Shown: one piece after another, positions 1-7,677 of the stretch
Layout: each line of letters starts with the position of its first letter
How positions within the stretch are numbered: the first letter of the stretch is position 1
Assembly (NCBI GenBank): GCA_013820755.1
Contig: JACDHZ010000003.1
Location: 1 to 49,425 of the forward strand
Length of the DNA stretch: 49,425 nt
Reading direction: 5' to 3'
Source of the DNA: Chthoniobacterales bacterium
GTDB lineage: Bacteria; Verrucomicrobiota; Verrucomicrobiia; Chthoniobacterales; UBA10450
Program-made: the position numbers and the translations under genes
The notes under the pieces: model-generated
Databases searched by the model: none
The model's input: the letters and a program-made list of their open reading frames with translations, nothing else
What the model was told of the DNA's origin: nothing

Positions 1-364
1 GCCCGCCATCTCGACCTGCAAAGGCCACTGGCTCGCCATCCGCAAAGGACCCAAAACAGCATATGCGCAATGGGAAGACGCCGGGCCATTCCGGACGGAC
101 CACTGGCAATACGTCTTCGGTAACGAGCGGCCGAAGACGAATATGAATCAAGGCGCAGGGCTTGATGTGTCACCTGCAGTTCGTGATTACCTCGGAATGC
201 GGCCAACGGATGTGACTGATTGGAAGTTCGTCGAATTCAAAGATGTGCCGGTGGGTCCATGGTCGAAGCTGGGTGACAACAACCCCTTCGTCATGAACAG
301 CCGTCATGGCACCTCGGCACTCGTGGAGGGAAAACAGGCGCCGAGCAACGTTTTGCCGCGGTAG
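1..364 (+). CDS. C-terminal part of an unrecognised conserved protein
   Basis: Frame 2 is open from the first base of the window to the TAG at 362-364, so this is the last 120 or so residues of a protein whose start lies upstream. The visible part reads WEDAGPF, then YVFGNERP, then GLDVSPAVRDYLGM, then TDWKFVEF. That order loosely recalls the double-psi beta-barrel of RlpA-like proteins (DRGPF followed by a D-[LV]-S-x-A-x(4)-LGM stretch), but this is pattern resemblance only. The tail after VPVGPW is low in recognisable motifs. It is followed 66 bases later by trmD on the same strand. I do not recognise the family with certainty and assign no function. Confidence 0.6.
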   Translation, partial: PAISTCKGHWLAIRKGPKTAYAQWEDAGPFRTDHWQYVFGNERPKTNMNQGAGLDVSPAVRDYLGMRPTDVTDWKFVEFKDVPVGPWSKLGDNNPFVMNSRHGTSALVEGKQAPSNVLPR

Positions 365-430
365 CCTTTTCGATGTTCGGAGCTTCGCGGTTGGACGTTC
401 GAGGTTGAACGACCGACGTTCTGCTTCTCG

Positions 431-1105
431 ATGCGGATCGACATCCTCACGCTCTTCCCAGAAATCTGCCGAGCGCCGTTAAGTGAGAGCATGATGAAGC
501 GCGCACAGACGACTGGTGCGCTGGATCTCCGAATCCATAATGTGCGGGACTGGACGACGGATAAGCACCGCACTGCCGACGACGCACCTTTCGGTGGTGG
601 GCAAGGGATGGTCATGCGACCGGAGCCTATATTCGCAGCGGTCGAGTCATTGCGAGTTGAAGGCACCACTGTCGTGTTAATGACACCGCAAGGGCGGACG
701 TTCGCACAGTCCATTGCTCAGGAACTCGCGACTTACGAGCACGTTATTATCGTGTGCGGGCATTATGAAGGGGTGGATCATCGTGTAACGGAGCACTTGG
801 TCGATATGGAGATATCAATCGGGGATTATGTGCTGACGAATGGCGCCATCGCTGCAGTGGTGGTCGTGGATGCCGTAGTGCGTTTGCTGCCTGGCGTCCT
901 TGGAGACGAGCACTCAGCCGCGAATGATAGCTTCTCAGCCGGCGTGCTCGAAGGGCCTCAGTATACAAGACCTGCAGAGTTCCGCGGATGGAAAGTGCCC
1001 GACATCCTGTTATCAGGAAATCATTCCGAGATCGCGGCGTGGCGCAATCAGCAAGCGATCGACCGAACGCGCGAGAACCGGCCGGATCTGCTGGCCGACG
1101 AATAG
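431..1105 (+). CDS. trmD: tRNA (guanine-N1-)-methyltransferase TrmD
   Basis: Methylates N1 of guanine 37 in tRNAs carrying G36G37, using S-adenosylmethionine, which prevents +1 frameshifting in the cytoplasm. The 224-residue product is slightly short for the family (about 230-250). It carries the whole SPOUT trefoil-knot signature: [11 protein letters not shown] at the start, [13 protein letters not shown] near residue 55, [10 protein letters not shown] near 110, [11 protein letters not shown] near 130, [16 protein letters not shown] near 165, and [13 protein letters not shown] near 195. The usual CGRYEGIDER and SGGELA are replaced by [10 protein letters not shown] and TNGAIA, a lineage-type variation that keeps the GxYEG core. 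The usual rpsP-rimM-trmD-rplS neighbours are absent on both visible sides. The ATG at 431 matches the family N-terminus. It is convergent with the ketosynthase gene, 20 bases away. Confidence 0.96.
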   Translation: MRIDILTLFPEICRAPLSESMMKRAQTTGALDLRIHNVRDWTTDKHRTADDAPFGGGQGMVMRPEPIFAAVESLRVEGTTVVLMTPQGRTFAQSIAQELATYEHVIIVCGHYEGVDHRVTEHLVDMEISIGDYVLTNGAIAAVVVVDAVVRLLPGVLGDEHSAANDSFSAGVLEGPQYTRPAEFRGWKVPDILLSGNHSEIAAWRNQQAIDRTRENRPDLLADE

Positions 1106-1125
1106 GGAGCCGCGCGCGCGATCCG

Positions 1126-2379
1126 TTACTCGACCCGACCAAGAATCACACAGGAGTTGATTCCGCCGAAACCGAAGGAATTGCTGAGGACGTAATTCAA
1201 CTCCGCCGCCCGGCCGAAGTTGGGTACCACGTCTAGATCACAATCCGGATCCGGGTTATCGCGGTTTAGCGTCGGGGGAATCCAACCGGCATCAAGCGCG
1301 AGCGCCGAAATCGCAGCTTCGATCGCGCCGGTCGCCCCGAGCGGGTGGGCAGTGAAGGCTTTGGTCCCGCTGACCGCGAGGCGACTAGCATGACCGCCGA
1401 AAACCTCCTTTAGCGCTTTTACCTCTGTGCTGTCGTTGAGCTGGGTTGAGCTCGCGTGGGCGTTCACGTAATCGATCTGCTCCGGCGCGAGCTGTGCATC
1501 GGCGAGTGCGTGATTCATCGCGCGGATGCACGATTCGCCACTGGGCAGCGGCGAGGTCATATGGAAAGCGTCGTTGTTCAGACTGTAGCCGAGCACTTCC
1601 GCGTACATATGTGCGCCACGCGCGCGGGCATGCTCCAGCTCCTCGATCACGAGAGTAGCCGCGCCTTCTCCCATCACGAATCCATCCCGCGCAAGGTCGA
1701 ATGGCCGACATGCTTCCGCCGGATCATTAAGCGACTGGCTCATCGCCTTGATGATGGCGAATGCACCAAAGGTGAGGGGACTCAGCGGCGCTTCGGCCCC
1801 CCCCGCAATTATCACGTCGGCAAAGTCGTCGCGAATATAGCGAAGCGCCTCGCCCACAGCCACCGTGCCGCTGGCGCAGCTATTGGAGTTCGTCGTGCCG
1901 ACACCACGAAACCCGAATTCAATTGCGATGTTTGAATGCGCAGAGCCACCGAACACCTGCAGCGCAAGAGTCTGGTTTATACCGCGCGTGCCTTTCTTGA
2001 GGAAGTGCGCGTGCTGATGTTCCGCGTTTGCGATGCCGCCAAGTGCGGTACCGAAACTTACGCCGACGCGGTGTTGCGGCTGCTCGCGTGAGAATGGCAG
2101 GCCGGCGTCTTCGAGCGCCATCTGCGCGGATGCGACGGAAAATTGCGCATACCGATCGAGCCGCTTGAGTCGATGAGGCGGGAAATGGTCTTCCGGAACC
2201 CAGTCGCGAATTTCGCCGGCGCAGTGCGCATGGAACGCAGTGGTGTCGAAGGTCGAGATGTTTTTGATTCCACTCTTTTCAGCTCGGACGCCGTCCCAGA
2301 AACGGGCTTTGCCCGTACCGATACACGTGATCGGTCCGATTCCGGTGATAACTGCGCGTCGCTGTGTGTCGTTTCGCAT
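1126..2379 (-). CDS. fabF: Beta-ketoacyl-ACP synthase II (FabF-type ketosynthase)
   Basis: Condenses malonyl-ACP with acyl-ACP in fatty acid or polyketide chain elongation. With the ATG at 2379 the product has 417 residues, normal for KAS II. The thiolase-fold active site is complete: Cys168 in SNSCASGT, His308 in NAHASSTQLND and His345 in TAHPLGATGA. The last two differ a little from the usual NAHGTST and GHxLGAAG. A longer reading from a TTG at 2412 would overlap the upstream gene by 23 bases, and its extra residues do not belong to the family. The SRPBCC gene lies immediately upstream on the same strand (its stop is 10 bases before this start), so the two are probably cotranscribed. It may be the housekeeping FabF or part of a specialised acyl or aromatic pathway; the START-domain partner slightly favours the latter. 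Confidence 0.93.
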   Translation of the reverse strand: MRNDTQRRAVITGIGPITCIGTGKARFWDGVRAEKSGIKNISTFDTTAFHAHCAGEIRDWVPEDHFPPHRLKRLDRYAQFSVASAQMALEDAGLPFSREQPQHRVGVSFGTALGGIANAEHQHAHFLKKGTRGINQTLALQVFGGSAHSNIAIEFGFRGVGTTNSNSCASGTVAVGEALRYIRDDFADVIIAGGAEAPLSPLTFGAFAIIKAMSQSLNDPAEACRPFDLARDGFVMGEGAATLVIEELEHARARGAHMYAEVLGYSLNNDAFHMTSPLPSGESCIRAMNHALADAQLAPEQIDYVNAHASSTQLNDSTEVKALKEVFGGHASRLAVSGTKAFTAHPLGATGAIEAAISALALDAGWIPPTLNRDNPDPDCDLDVVPNFGRAAELNYVLSNSFGFGGINSCVILGRVE

Positions 2380-2389
2380 AGACACGCGG

Positions 2390-2836
2390 TTAAACCCCCG
2401 CTCGCGCTTCAAGATGCGTTTTCATGCAGCGCAACGTTTCGTTTGCGATGTGATGAATGAAGAACCCGCCGATTATCTGGTCCGCGACCGGCGCCAGCGG
2501 CGGAAAGCGAAACCGAAGGTCGTGCAGAATATCAACGCGCACTCCGGCCGGCGTGTCGTTAAACGTCCACACAACACGCATCCCCTTCGTGAAAGCCTTC
2601 AAATGGTGGAAGCGAACCTCGAGCCGCTCACGATCAATGATCTGCTCGGACGCCCATGAGATCGGAATTCCGGAGCGAACGGCGGCCATCACGACGATAT
2701 TACGCGTCGCGCCGCGTTCGAGATACCGGATGTAACGGTAATGCGGCAGAATTTCCGGCCAGCGTTCCAGGTTCGCGGCAGTCTCGAAGATCATCTCTTT
2801 CGGAGCCTGTATGATGATGAAGTTTCCTGTATGCAT
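2390..2836 (-). CDS. SRPBCC (START/polyketide cyclase-like) family protein
   Basis: A 148-residue helix-grip protein of the SRPBCC superfamily, which binds hydrophobic ligands and includes polyketide cyclases/aromatases and COQ10-type quinone-binding proteins. The family pattern is visible: an initial strand with IIIQAPKEMIFETAANLERWPEILPHYR cut short here as the 'APxExIFxxAANLExWP' helix, a central YLERG strand, and the C-terminal helix FFIHHIANETLRCMKTHLEA. The open frame extends back to 3037, but the domain begins at the ATG at 2836 and the longer form would overlap the divergent DUF1272 gene, so 2836 is chosen. It precedes the ketosynthase by 10 bases. That pairing suggests handling of an acyl or polyketide intermediate, but a generic lipid-binding role is equally possible. 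Confidence 0.8.
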   Translation of the reverse strand: MHTGNFIIIQAPKEMIFETAANLERWPEILPHYRYIRYLERGATRNIVVMAAVRSGIPISWASEQIIDRERLEVRFHHLKAFTKGMRVVWTFNDTPAGVRVDILHDLRFRFPPLAPVADQIIGGFFIHHIANETLRCMKTHLEARAGV

Positions 2837-2899
2837 GACCGTGAAAACGCTCGTGCGGCTCACGTGCGAAAGGTAATCTGCCCGCCATGGGTCAGCAAC

Positions 2900-2905
2900 G
2901 AGAGG
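2900..2905 (+). promoter_or_regulatory. Ribosome binding site supporting a TTG start
   Basis: GAGAGG lies seven bases before the TTG at 2913. It is the reason for choosing that non-ATG start for the small DUF1272 gene. Confidence 0.6.
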
Positions 2906-2912
2906 ACTCAGC

Positions 2913-3095
2913 TTGGCGTTAGAAATCAAGGAACAGTGCCAGCTGTGCAACCGCAGCCTCGCGGCATCAGATGAGGCATACATCTGTGTATACGAGTGCA
3001 CCTTCTGTCCGAAGTGCACGGCGGAGCGTGTCGGCATTTGCCCGAATTGCGGCGGCGAACTCGTGCGTCGCCCGCGTCCGAAAGCAACACATTAG
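2913..3095 (+). CDS. DUF1272 domain-containing small zinc-knuckle-like protein
   Basis: A 60-residue protein matching the DUF1272 pattern: CQLCNRSL, then AYICVYECTFCPKCTAERV, then ICPNCGGELVRRPR. Six cysteines in C-x2-C pairs suggest zinc binding; no enzymatic role is known for the family. It starts at TTG 2913 behind a good GAGAGG site. It is the only plus-strand gene in this stretch and is divergent from the SRPBCC gene (start 2836). It is convergent with the reductase gene, whose stop is only five bases from its own. Confidence 0.85.
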   Translation: MALEIKEQCQLCNRSLAASDEAYICVYECTFCPKCTAERVGICPNCGGELVRRPRPKATH

Positions 3096-3100
3096 GCCCG

Positions 3101-3832
3101 TTATTTCGGCAGCCGGCGCGCGTGCTTGATTTTATAGGTCAGAAAGCACTCGTCGCCGACAACTCGCATATCCTCGAGTGAGCAGTGGACACTCGACGGA
3201 AGGAATTCCTTGCTCACGCCAGTCAGAGTTGGCGCAGCACTTCCACCAAATAGATAAGGCGCGATCGTGAGATTCAGCTGGTCAACCACTCCGAGCTCGA
3301 GAAGTGAGCGGAACAGAGCCGCACCGCCCTCGCAGGCTACCGTATCGACTTCGTACTCTGCGCGCAGCTGCTGCAGCATCCGCGCAAGATTGACAGTGGG
3401 AGCTTCGCTCAGGTGCAGCGTTGCGTTATCCCGCAGTGCCCTCTGGTGCTGCAGCGGCATGCGAGTGGTCGAGAAGATGACGATTGGAGCGACGTCGGAC
3501 TGAAATATCTTCAGGCCGGCATCGATTCGTCCCTCGTTAGACACGATAACGCGCAGCGGCGACGCGGTCTGCCCGCGCGCGAGGCGCTGCTCCCGCAGTT
3601 CACCTTTGGGTAGACCTAGCCGCACATTGTCTTTCTTCAGAGTGCTGTGACCGATCAGCACGGCGTCGGCGAGTGCACGCTGCCGGAGAAGGTGCATCTT
3701 GTCTTCGCGCGACGTGAAATCGACCGGTGAATACTCACGCGTCGTGATCTTGCCGTCCGCAGTCATCGCGAACGTGGCTGCGACAAATGGCCGTCGCGGC
3801 GGTCGCTTCCGTGCCGGCGCTCCTGACGTCAC
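3101..3832 (-). CDS. RibD C-terminal-domain reductase (pyrimidine deaminase/reductase family)
   Basis: A 243-residue protein with the dihydrofolate-reductase-like RibD_C fold, which in riboflavin synthesis reduces the ribosyl side chain of the aminouracil intermediate with NADPH. Family hallmarks are FAMTADGKITT near residue 25, ALADAVLIGHSTLKKDN near 55, ACEGGAALFRSLLE near 165 and LTIAPYLFGG near 195. No deaminase domain is present, so this is a stand-alone reductase. Its substrate may differ from the riboflavin intermediate, as many RibD_C paralogs do. It starts at a GTG (3832) with AGGA seven bases upstream and lies nine bases behind the flippase-like gene, making it the last gene of a four-gene operon. 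Confidence 0.85.
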   Translation of the reverse strand: MTSGAPARKRPPRRPFVAATFAMTADGKITTREYSPVDFTSREDKMHLLRQRALADAVLIGHSTLKKDNVRLGLPKGELREQRLARGQTASPLRVIVSNEGRIDAGLKIFQSDVAPIVIFSTTRMPLQHQRALRDNATLHLSEAPTVNLARMLQQLRAEYEVDTVACEGGAALFRSLLELGVVDQLNLTIAPYLFGGSAAPTLTGVSKEFLPSSVHCSLEDMRVVGDECFLTYKIKHARRLPK

Positions 3833-3841
3833 GCGGCGATC

Positions 3842-4900
3842 CTATTGAGCTTCTTTCGCAATGTCATGCTCGAGGTCTGCAACTTCATGTCGCATTTCTC
3901 GGAGCTTAACGTGGCCTGTAGTTCCGCTCGGCTTATAGAGGAAATAAACCAGCCCTCCTGGCAGCGCACAGATGAGGATAATCAAGAAACTTAGTGAGCC
4001 GATCAGATTGGCGACACCTTCCCGCACGCCCGCAAGATTGTGCAGGAGGATCTGCAGCACGATTTCGCGCCAGCCCGCGCCGCCGAAACTGATTGGCAAT
4101 GACGAGATCGTGCGTTCGATAGGCATTATTGCGAAGAAGTCCACCACGGGCACCGGCGTTGGCGGAGTCACGCGAACATCTTGCGCGTGGAGCGCGTAAG
4201 CGACGCACAGAAACGTGGTAAATGTTCCGAGGTGCGCGACCAGCGACATTGTGAAGGCGACTAGCGTTGCCTTCCAGTGACGAGCATAAAGATGGTAAGC
4301 GACTGAGACCTCGATCAGCTTCTCGCGACTAGGGAAACGGTGCGGAAGCCGATTCAGTAAATGGAAGCCGCTGATCAGGAATGACGTGACCAGTCCCAGC
4401 ACGGAACTCCCGAGCACGATGAGCAACACGTATAACAGTCGGCGCGTCTCTGGAGTCTGAGCGAGGTAATCATACCGGAGGAAGATCAATATGCCTGTGA
4501 TGCTGATCAATGCGATCAAGCCGATCACGCGATCGAACATCACCGCCAGCAGCGCGCCGGCTTTCTTGTCCGGCGTCTCTTTCAACAGGAGATAGCTCTT
4601 GATAATGTCGCCTCCTGTTCCACCAGGCATAAACTGGTTGTAGAACATGCCGATGAAGAACAGCGCGCCGACTCTCATGTTGCTGAGCCAAATACCCTGG
4701 ACACGCAGCAGAACTTGCCAACGAATCGCTGCCGCCAGCTCCACAATCAGATACGCGAGTATACCGAGCGCAATCCACCAGTAGTTCGCCAGGTGGAGCG
4801 CGGTCGCCATCTGTGCGCGCTTCCCCGGATCGCGAAAGACGAAGTACAACAGCGCGATCGTCACCGCGATTTGCGCGGTGGTGAGCAGGACTTTTCTCAT
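3842..4900 (-). CDS. Flippase-like integral membrane protein (LPG synthase TM region / UPF0104)
   Basis: A 352-residue multi-pass membrane protein of the lysylphosphatidylglycerol_synthase_TM family, whose members include MprF flippase domains and AglD-like proteins. Visible signs are the N-terminal helix ending ALLYFVFRDPGKR, the YNQFMPGGTGGDIIKSYLL motif with GALLAVMFDRVIGL just after it, and ISFGGAGWREIVLQ in the C-terminal half. At least seven hydrophobic segments can be read. The open frame continues back to 5119, but the ATG at 4900 overlaps the upstream stop as ATGA, indicating translational coupling, and begins with a proper membrane helix. It probably moves or protects a lipid-linked molecule, with the neighbouring TIM-barrel and reductase as partners; the substrate is unknown. 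Confidence 0.85.
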   Translation of the reverse strand: MRKVLLTTAQIAVTIALLYFVFRDPGKRAQMATALHLANYWWIALGILAYLIVELAAAIRWQVLLRVQGIWLSNMRVGALFFIGMFYNQFMPGGTGGDIIKSYLLLKETPDKKAGALLAVMFDRVIGLIALISITGILIFLRYDYLAQTPETRRLLYVLLIVLGSSVLGLVTSFLISGFHLLNRLPHRFPSREKLIEVSVAYHLYARHWKATLVAFTMSLVAHLGTFTTFLCVAYALHAQDVRVTPPTPVPVVDFFAIMPIERTISSLPISFGGAGWREIVLQILLHNLAGVREGVANLIGSLSFLIILICALPGGLVYFLYKPSGTTGHVKLREMRHEVADLEHDIAKEAQ

Positions 4901-5811
4901 CGGTCGAAGTGACTCTGCCAGGTCGAAACGGAGCGCCGAATCTCCTCCACTGTTTTGCGCGGACTCATCTCCCACACAAATAAGCAGTCCGCCGGAAGGA
5001 GCGGAACTAGTTTCTCGAGATCGACGTCGCCGGCAAACGGTGGCTGATGATCCTGAGCCGGCCAGACGCAATCCTGAAGGTGGCAGCCAAAGGCGCGCTG
5101 GCCGATTGTGCGCAGCCATTCTTGATGGTCGAGAAAACCGAGATTCTCTTTGATCTGAATGTGGCCGAAATCGTGCCAGTAACCGGCGTAGGGTGAATTC
5201 AACTGATCCAGTAACGCAGGAAGCTCGCGTTCGTTAGGCATCTCCTCATAGCCGCGCCTTGCTTCGATTCCCAGCCGCACGTCCTTGGCGGCGGCGTAAT
5301 CAACAACCCGCCGCAGGCATTCTTTCACACGCTCAAGGTGCCAGGCCGCAGCAGCCTCACGTTTCTTCACTGCGTTGATCTTCCGTCGGACGTATTCGCG
5401 CGAGAGGAGTTGGCCTGCCTTCATGAGCGCGATCAGCTCGTCGGTGATCGGGTTCATCGGCACCTCGCCACAATGCAGCACCACGAACGGCGCGCCAAGC
5501 CGCTCGGCGAAATCGATGGTTTGAAACGTTTGCTTCACTGCCCGTTCACGCTCGGCCACAGCCCCCGACGAGAATTTGTAGCAGTCTGGGGACGCATGCA
5601 TTACCTCGAGAGGGAGGGGGCAGAAGTTGTGCAGGCTACTGAATGTCACTTCCCCTGCCTCGTGCATTTTCTGAACGCCCGGCATCAGGGAGATCCGGAT
5701 GCCATGGCCGAGCTCGATCCTGCTGAAGCCCAGCTCGCCTTTGATCTCGCGCAACATCTCGTCGCCGGACGTATGCCGCCCAGAATTCCAGCAGGTGGAA
5801 AACGATATCAA
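4897..5811 (-). CDS. Sugar phosphate isomerase/epimerase-type TIM barrel protein
   Basis: A 304-residue protein of the xylose isomerase-like / AP endonuclease 2 TIM-barrel superfamily. Features are ISFSTCWNS at the start, FVVLHCGEVPMN near residue 110, LGIEARRGYEEMPN near 180, YWHDFGHIQIKENLG near 210 and GCHLQDCVW near 240. The barrel-end acidic and histidine residues (E in GIEAR, D and H in HDFGH, H and D in HLQD) fit a divalent-metal site. It starts with a TTG at 5811, 15 bases after the MFS gene, and its stop overlaps the flippase-like gene by four bases. The reaction cannot be stated from sequence; operon context suggests carbohydrate or lipid-sugar metabolism. Confidence 0.85.
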   Translation of the reverse strand: MISFSTCWNSGRHTSGDEMLREIKGELGFSRIELGHGIRISLMPGVQKMHEAGEVTFSSLHNFCPLPLEVMHASPDCYKFSSGAVAERERAVKQTFQTIDFAERLGAPFVVLHCGEVPMNPITDELIALMKAGQLLSREYVRRKINAVKKREAAAAWHLERVKECLRRVVDYAAAKDVRLGIEARRGYEEMPNERELPALLDQLNSPYAGYWHDFGHIQIKENLGFLDHQEWLRTIGQRAFGCHLQDCVWPAQDHQPPFAGDVDLEKLVPLLPADCLFVWEMSPRKTVEEIRRSVSTWQSHFDR

Positions 5812-5826
5812 CAGGCGCTTCTTAAG

Positions 5827-7110
5827 TTACGCGACCGTCGCCGGCGCCGGTGCCGGCTGTGGCTCGGGCGGCACTTCGGCAGCGACCGGTAAGGTGTGAT
5901 CGCAGCGGCTAAGCACGAACAACGCGCCCGTCGCGTACACAGAGGCAGCCGCAGCCATTGCCGAACGCATTCCGATCAAATCGGACAAGCTTGTCACCAC
6001 CAGCCCTGCGATCGGCATTAAGCCGAAAAAGCTCAAACCGAAAACCGCGGAGATGCGTCCACGAAGGTGAGCTGGCGCACGCTCCTGGACGATCGTATTT
6101 GCCAGCCCGAAATTTGTGGCAAGACCGATGGCCATCGCTCCCATCGACATCGCGGCGAGCCAAAAACTGGAGGTACGCGACATGACGAACATCGAGCAGG
6201 CGACCACTACGACCGCGCCCATGATGAAGTGAATACGTTTGCCACGTGCGACGCTGAGCAACCCTAGGGAGCCGACCAGCGAGCCGCTCCCTGACACGGC
6301 CATCAGAATACCCATCCTCTCAGGACCGAGCCCAAGAAGCTGTCGAACGTATAGCGGCAACATCACTGAAACCACCGGGTAGATGAACACAGTTGTGAGC
6401 GCAATTAACGCGATCAGCGACAGGATCGTGCGATCTTTTTTGACATAGCGAAAACCTTCCAGCAACCCGCTCCGTCGCTGCTCTTCCTCCTCAGCCGTTC
6501 CGAGGGTTCGTCGCGGAATGAGAATCATCGAGATAATCAGCGCTACGAAAGTGAAGGCGTTTGCAAAGAAAGCCGACGCCGCGCCCCACCAGCCGACCAG
6601 GAGACCCGCCAGCGAAGGACCCAGGAGACGCGAGCCGTGGAACACTGAGCGATCCAGCGCGACAGCCGATGCAATCTGGTCCTTCCGCACCAATTCCGGC
6701 ACGAGCGCCGACAGGGCGGGCATTTCGAATGCAATCACCACGCCGAGCAACGCGGCCAGCACCAGAATGTGCCAGATCTGAATGTACCCAAATAGCACCA
6801 GCGTGCCGAGGATAACGGCGAGCACGATTTGCACGACCTGCGTAACAATCAGAATCATGCGCTTGTCGAATCGATCAGCCGCAGAACCACCGACCATTGT
6901 TAGCGCCAGCGTCGGCAGCCCCGCCGCCATATTGACCATGCCGAGCACCAGCGCCCTATCGGTCAATGTGCTGAGCACCCACCCCTGAGCCATCACCTGC
7001 ATCCATGTGCCGGTGTCCGAAATCGCCGAGCCGATGATGTAACGTTTGAACGGTCCACGACGCAGGAGCTCGATCGCCTTATGGCGGAAAGATGGCTCGG
7101 GCGCATTCAT
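5827..7110 (-). CDS. MFS transporter (EntS/MFS_3-like)
   Basis: A 427-residue major facilitator with about 12 hydrophobic segments in two halves. The loop after helix 2 carries the GGSAADRFDKRMILI form of the MFS motif A, and FRYVKKDRTILSLIALIALTTVF marks the start of the second half. It most resembles the MFS_3 group of drug and siderophore exporters. An unusual hydrophilic, proline- and alanine-rich tail (PPEPQPAPAPA) follows the last helix. The ATG at 7110 is preceded by about 117 bases without a gene, so this is probably the first gene of the operon running down to 3101. The substrate is unknown. Confidence 0.88.
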   Translation of the reverse strand: MNAPEPSFRHKAIELLRRGPFKRYIIGSAISDTGTWMQVMAQGWVLSTLTDRALVLGMVNMAAGLPTLALTMVGGSAADRFDKRMILIVTQVVQIVLAVILGTLVLFGYIQIWHILVLAALLGVVIAFEMPALSALVPELVRKDQIASAVALDRSVFHGSRLLGPSLAGLLVGWWGAASAFFANAFTFVALIISMILIPRRTLGTAEEEEQRRSGLLEGFRYVKKDRTILSLIALIALTTVFIYPVVSVMLPLYVRQLLGLGPERMGILMAVSGSGSLVGSLGLLSVARGKRIHFIMGAVVVVACSMFVMSRTSSFWLAAMSMGAMAIGLATNFGLANTIVQERAPAHLRGRISAVFGLSFFGLMPIAGLVVTSLSDLIGMRSAMAAAASVYATGALFVLSRCDHTLPVAAEVPPEPQPAPAPATVA

Positions 7111-7227
7111 GGGAGAGACTGATACGCGGGGAGCAGATGCGCTGCAACGATCACCGGCCAGAGTGAGTGGTGAGAAATCACGCGCCGCGATTCTGGTGCG
7201 TTGTCCAACGCAATTCGCGGACGGTTT

Positions 7228-7677
7228 TCAGCGGATCTGCTTCAGGGCTTGCTCTAGCGCATGCGGCAGTGCGCTCGCACCATTCCCGCCAAGATCGGCA
7301 TCTACTTTTTCCAGCCGCTGAATCAGGTCAGCAACTTCACGCCGCGCGTATGGCCCACCCGCGACCGTGCAGAAGTGTGTTCGGCACCCGAACGGCCGGT
7401 CCAGATAGATGAGGCAGTTGCCGGTTGGGCGCTCGAGCAGGGGACATGCGCCGTCGTTATCTTCGGGCAATCGCTTGCGACCGGTGGCACGCATCGCCTT
7501 CGCTGCCACAAGCGCTTCGCCTCTAGTGAGGAACGGCGTGCGGCCAGTAAGCTTAAAATGACAGCATGTCTGCAGTCGAACGCAGTTGCGCTCGATCCGG
7601 CGTTCGGCGACCTCTGCGTAGATCTGCCGCACTCGTGTGATTGCAGCGGCAGTTTGCTCGGGTTCTCTGCGCTTCAT
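7228..7677 (-). CDS. YkgJ-family cysteine cluster protein
   Basis: A 149-residue protein with the zinc- or iron-chelating CxxCxxCC-type domain: CVRLQTCCHFKLTGRTPFLT near residue 33, then GACPLLE, then CLIYLDRPFGCRTHFC. The eight or so cysteines with H and G spacing match the YkgJ/CxxCxxCC family, whose biochemical role is not established. The open frame extends to 7866, but the ATG at 7677 overlaps the upstream flavoprotein stop as ATGA and begins the domain properly, so the short form is used. Coupling to a BaiN-type flavoprotein hints at a redox or metal role. Confidence 0.85.
   Translation of the reverse strand: MKRREPEQTAAAITRVRQIYAEVAERRIERNCVRLQTCCHFKLTGRTPFLTRGEALVAAKAMRATGRKRLPEDNDGACPLLERPTGNCLIYLDRPFGCRTHFCTVAGGPYARREVADLIQRLEKVDADLGGNGASALPHALEQALKQIR

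Noticed and set aside
1-364. Assignment of the first partial protein to a chitosanase family
   Set aside because: The motifs I could recall for GH75 do not match; only a loose double-psi-barrel resemblance remains, so the function was left open.
2380-2412. Longer TTG start of the ketosynthase
   Set aside because: It would overlap the upstream gene by 23 bases and adds residues absent from the family; the ATG at 2379 fits better.
2837-3037. Longer N-terminus of the SRPBCC protein
   Set aside because: It overlaps the well-supported divergent DUF1272 gene, and the domain starts at the ATG at 2836.
4901-5119. N-terminal extension of the flippase-like protein
   Set aside because: It lies entirely within the coupled upstream gene, and its residues are low-complexity antisense-like sequence. 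The ATGA overlap marks the true start.
5338-5892. 184-residue plus-strand open frame opposite the TIM-barrel and MFS genes
   Set aside because: It has no recognisable domain and lies opposite a gene with clear family motifs.
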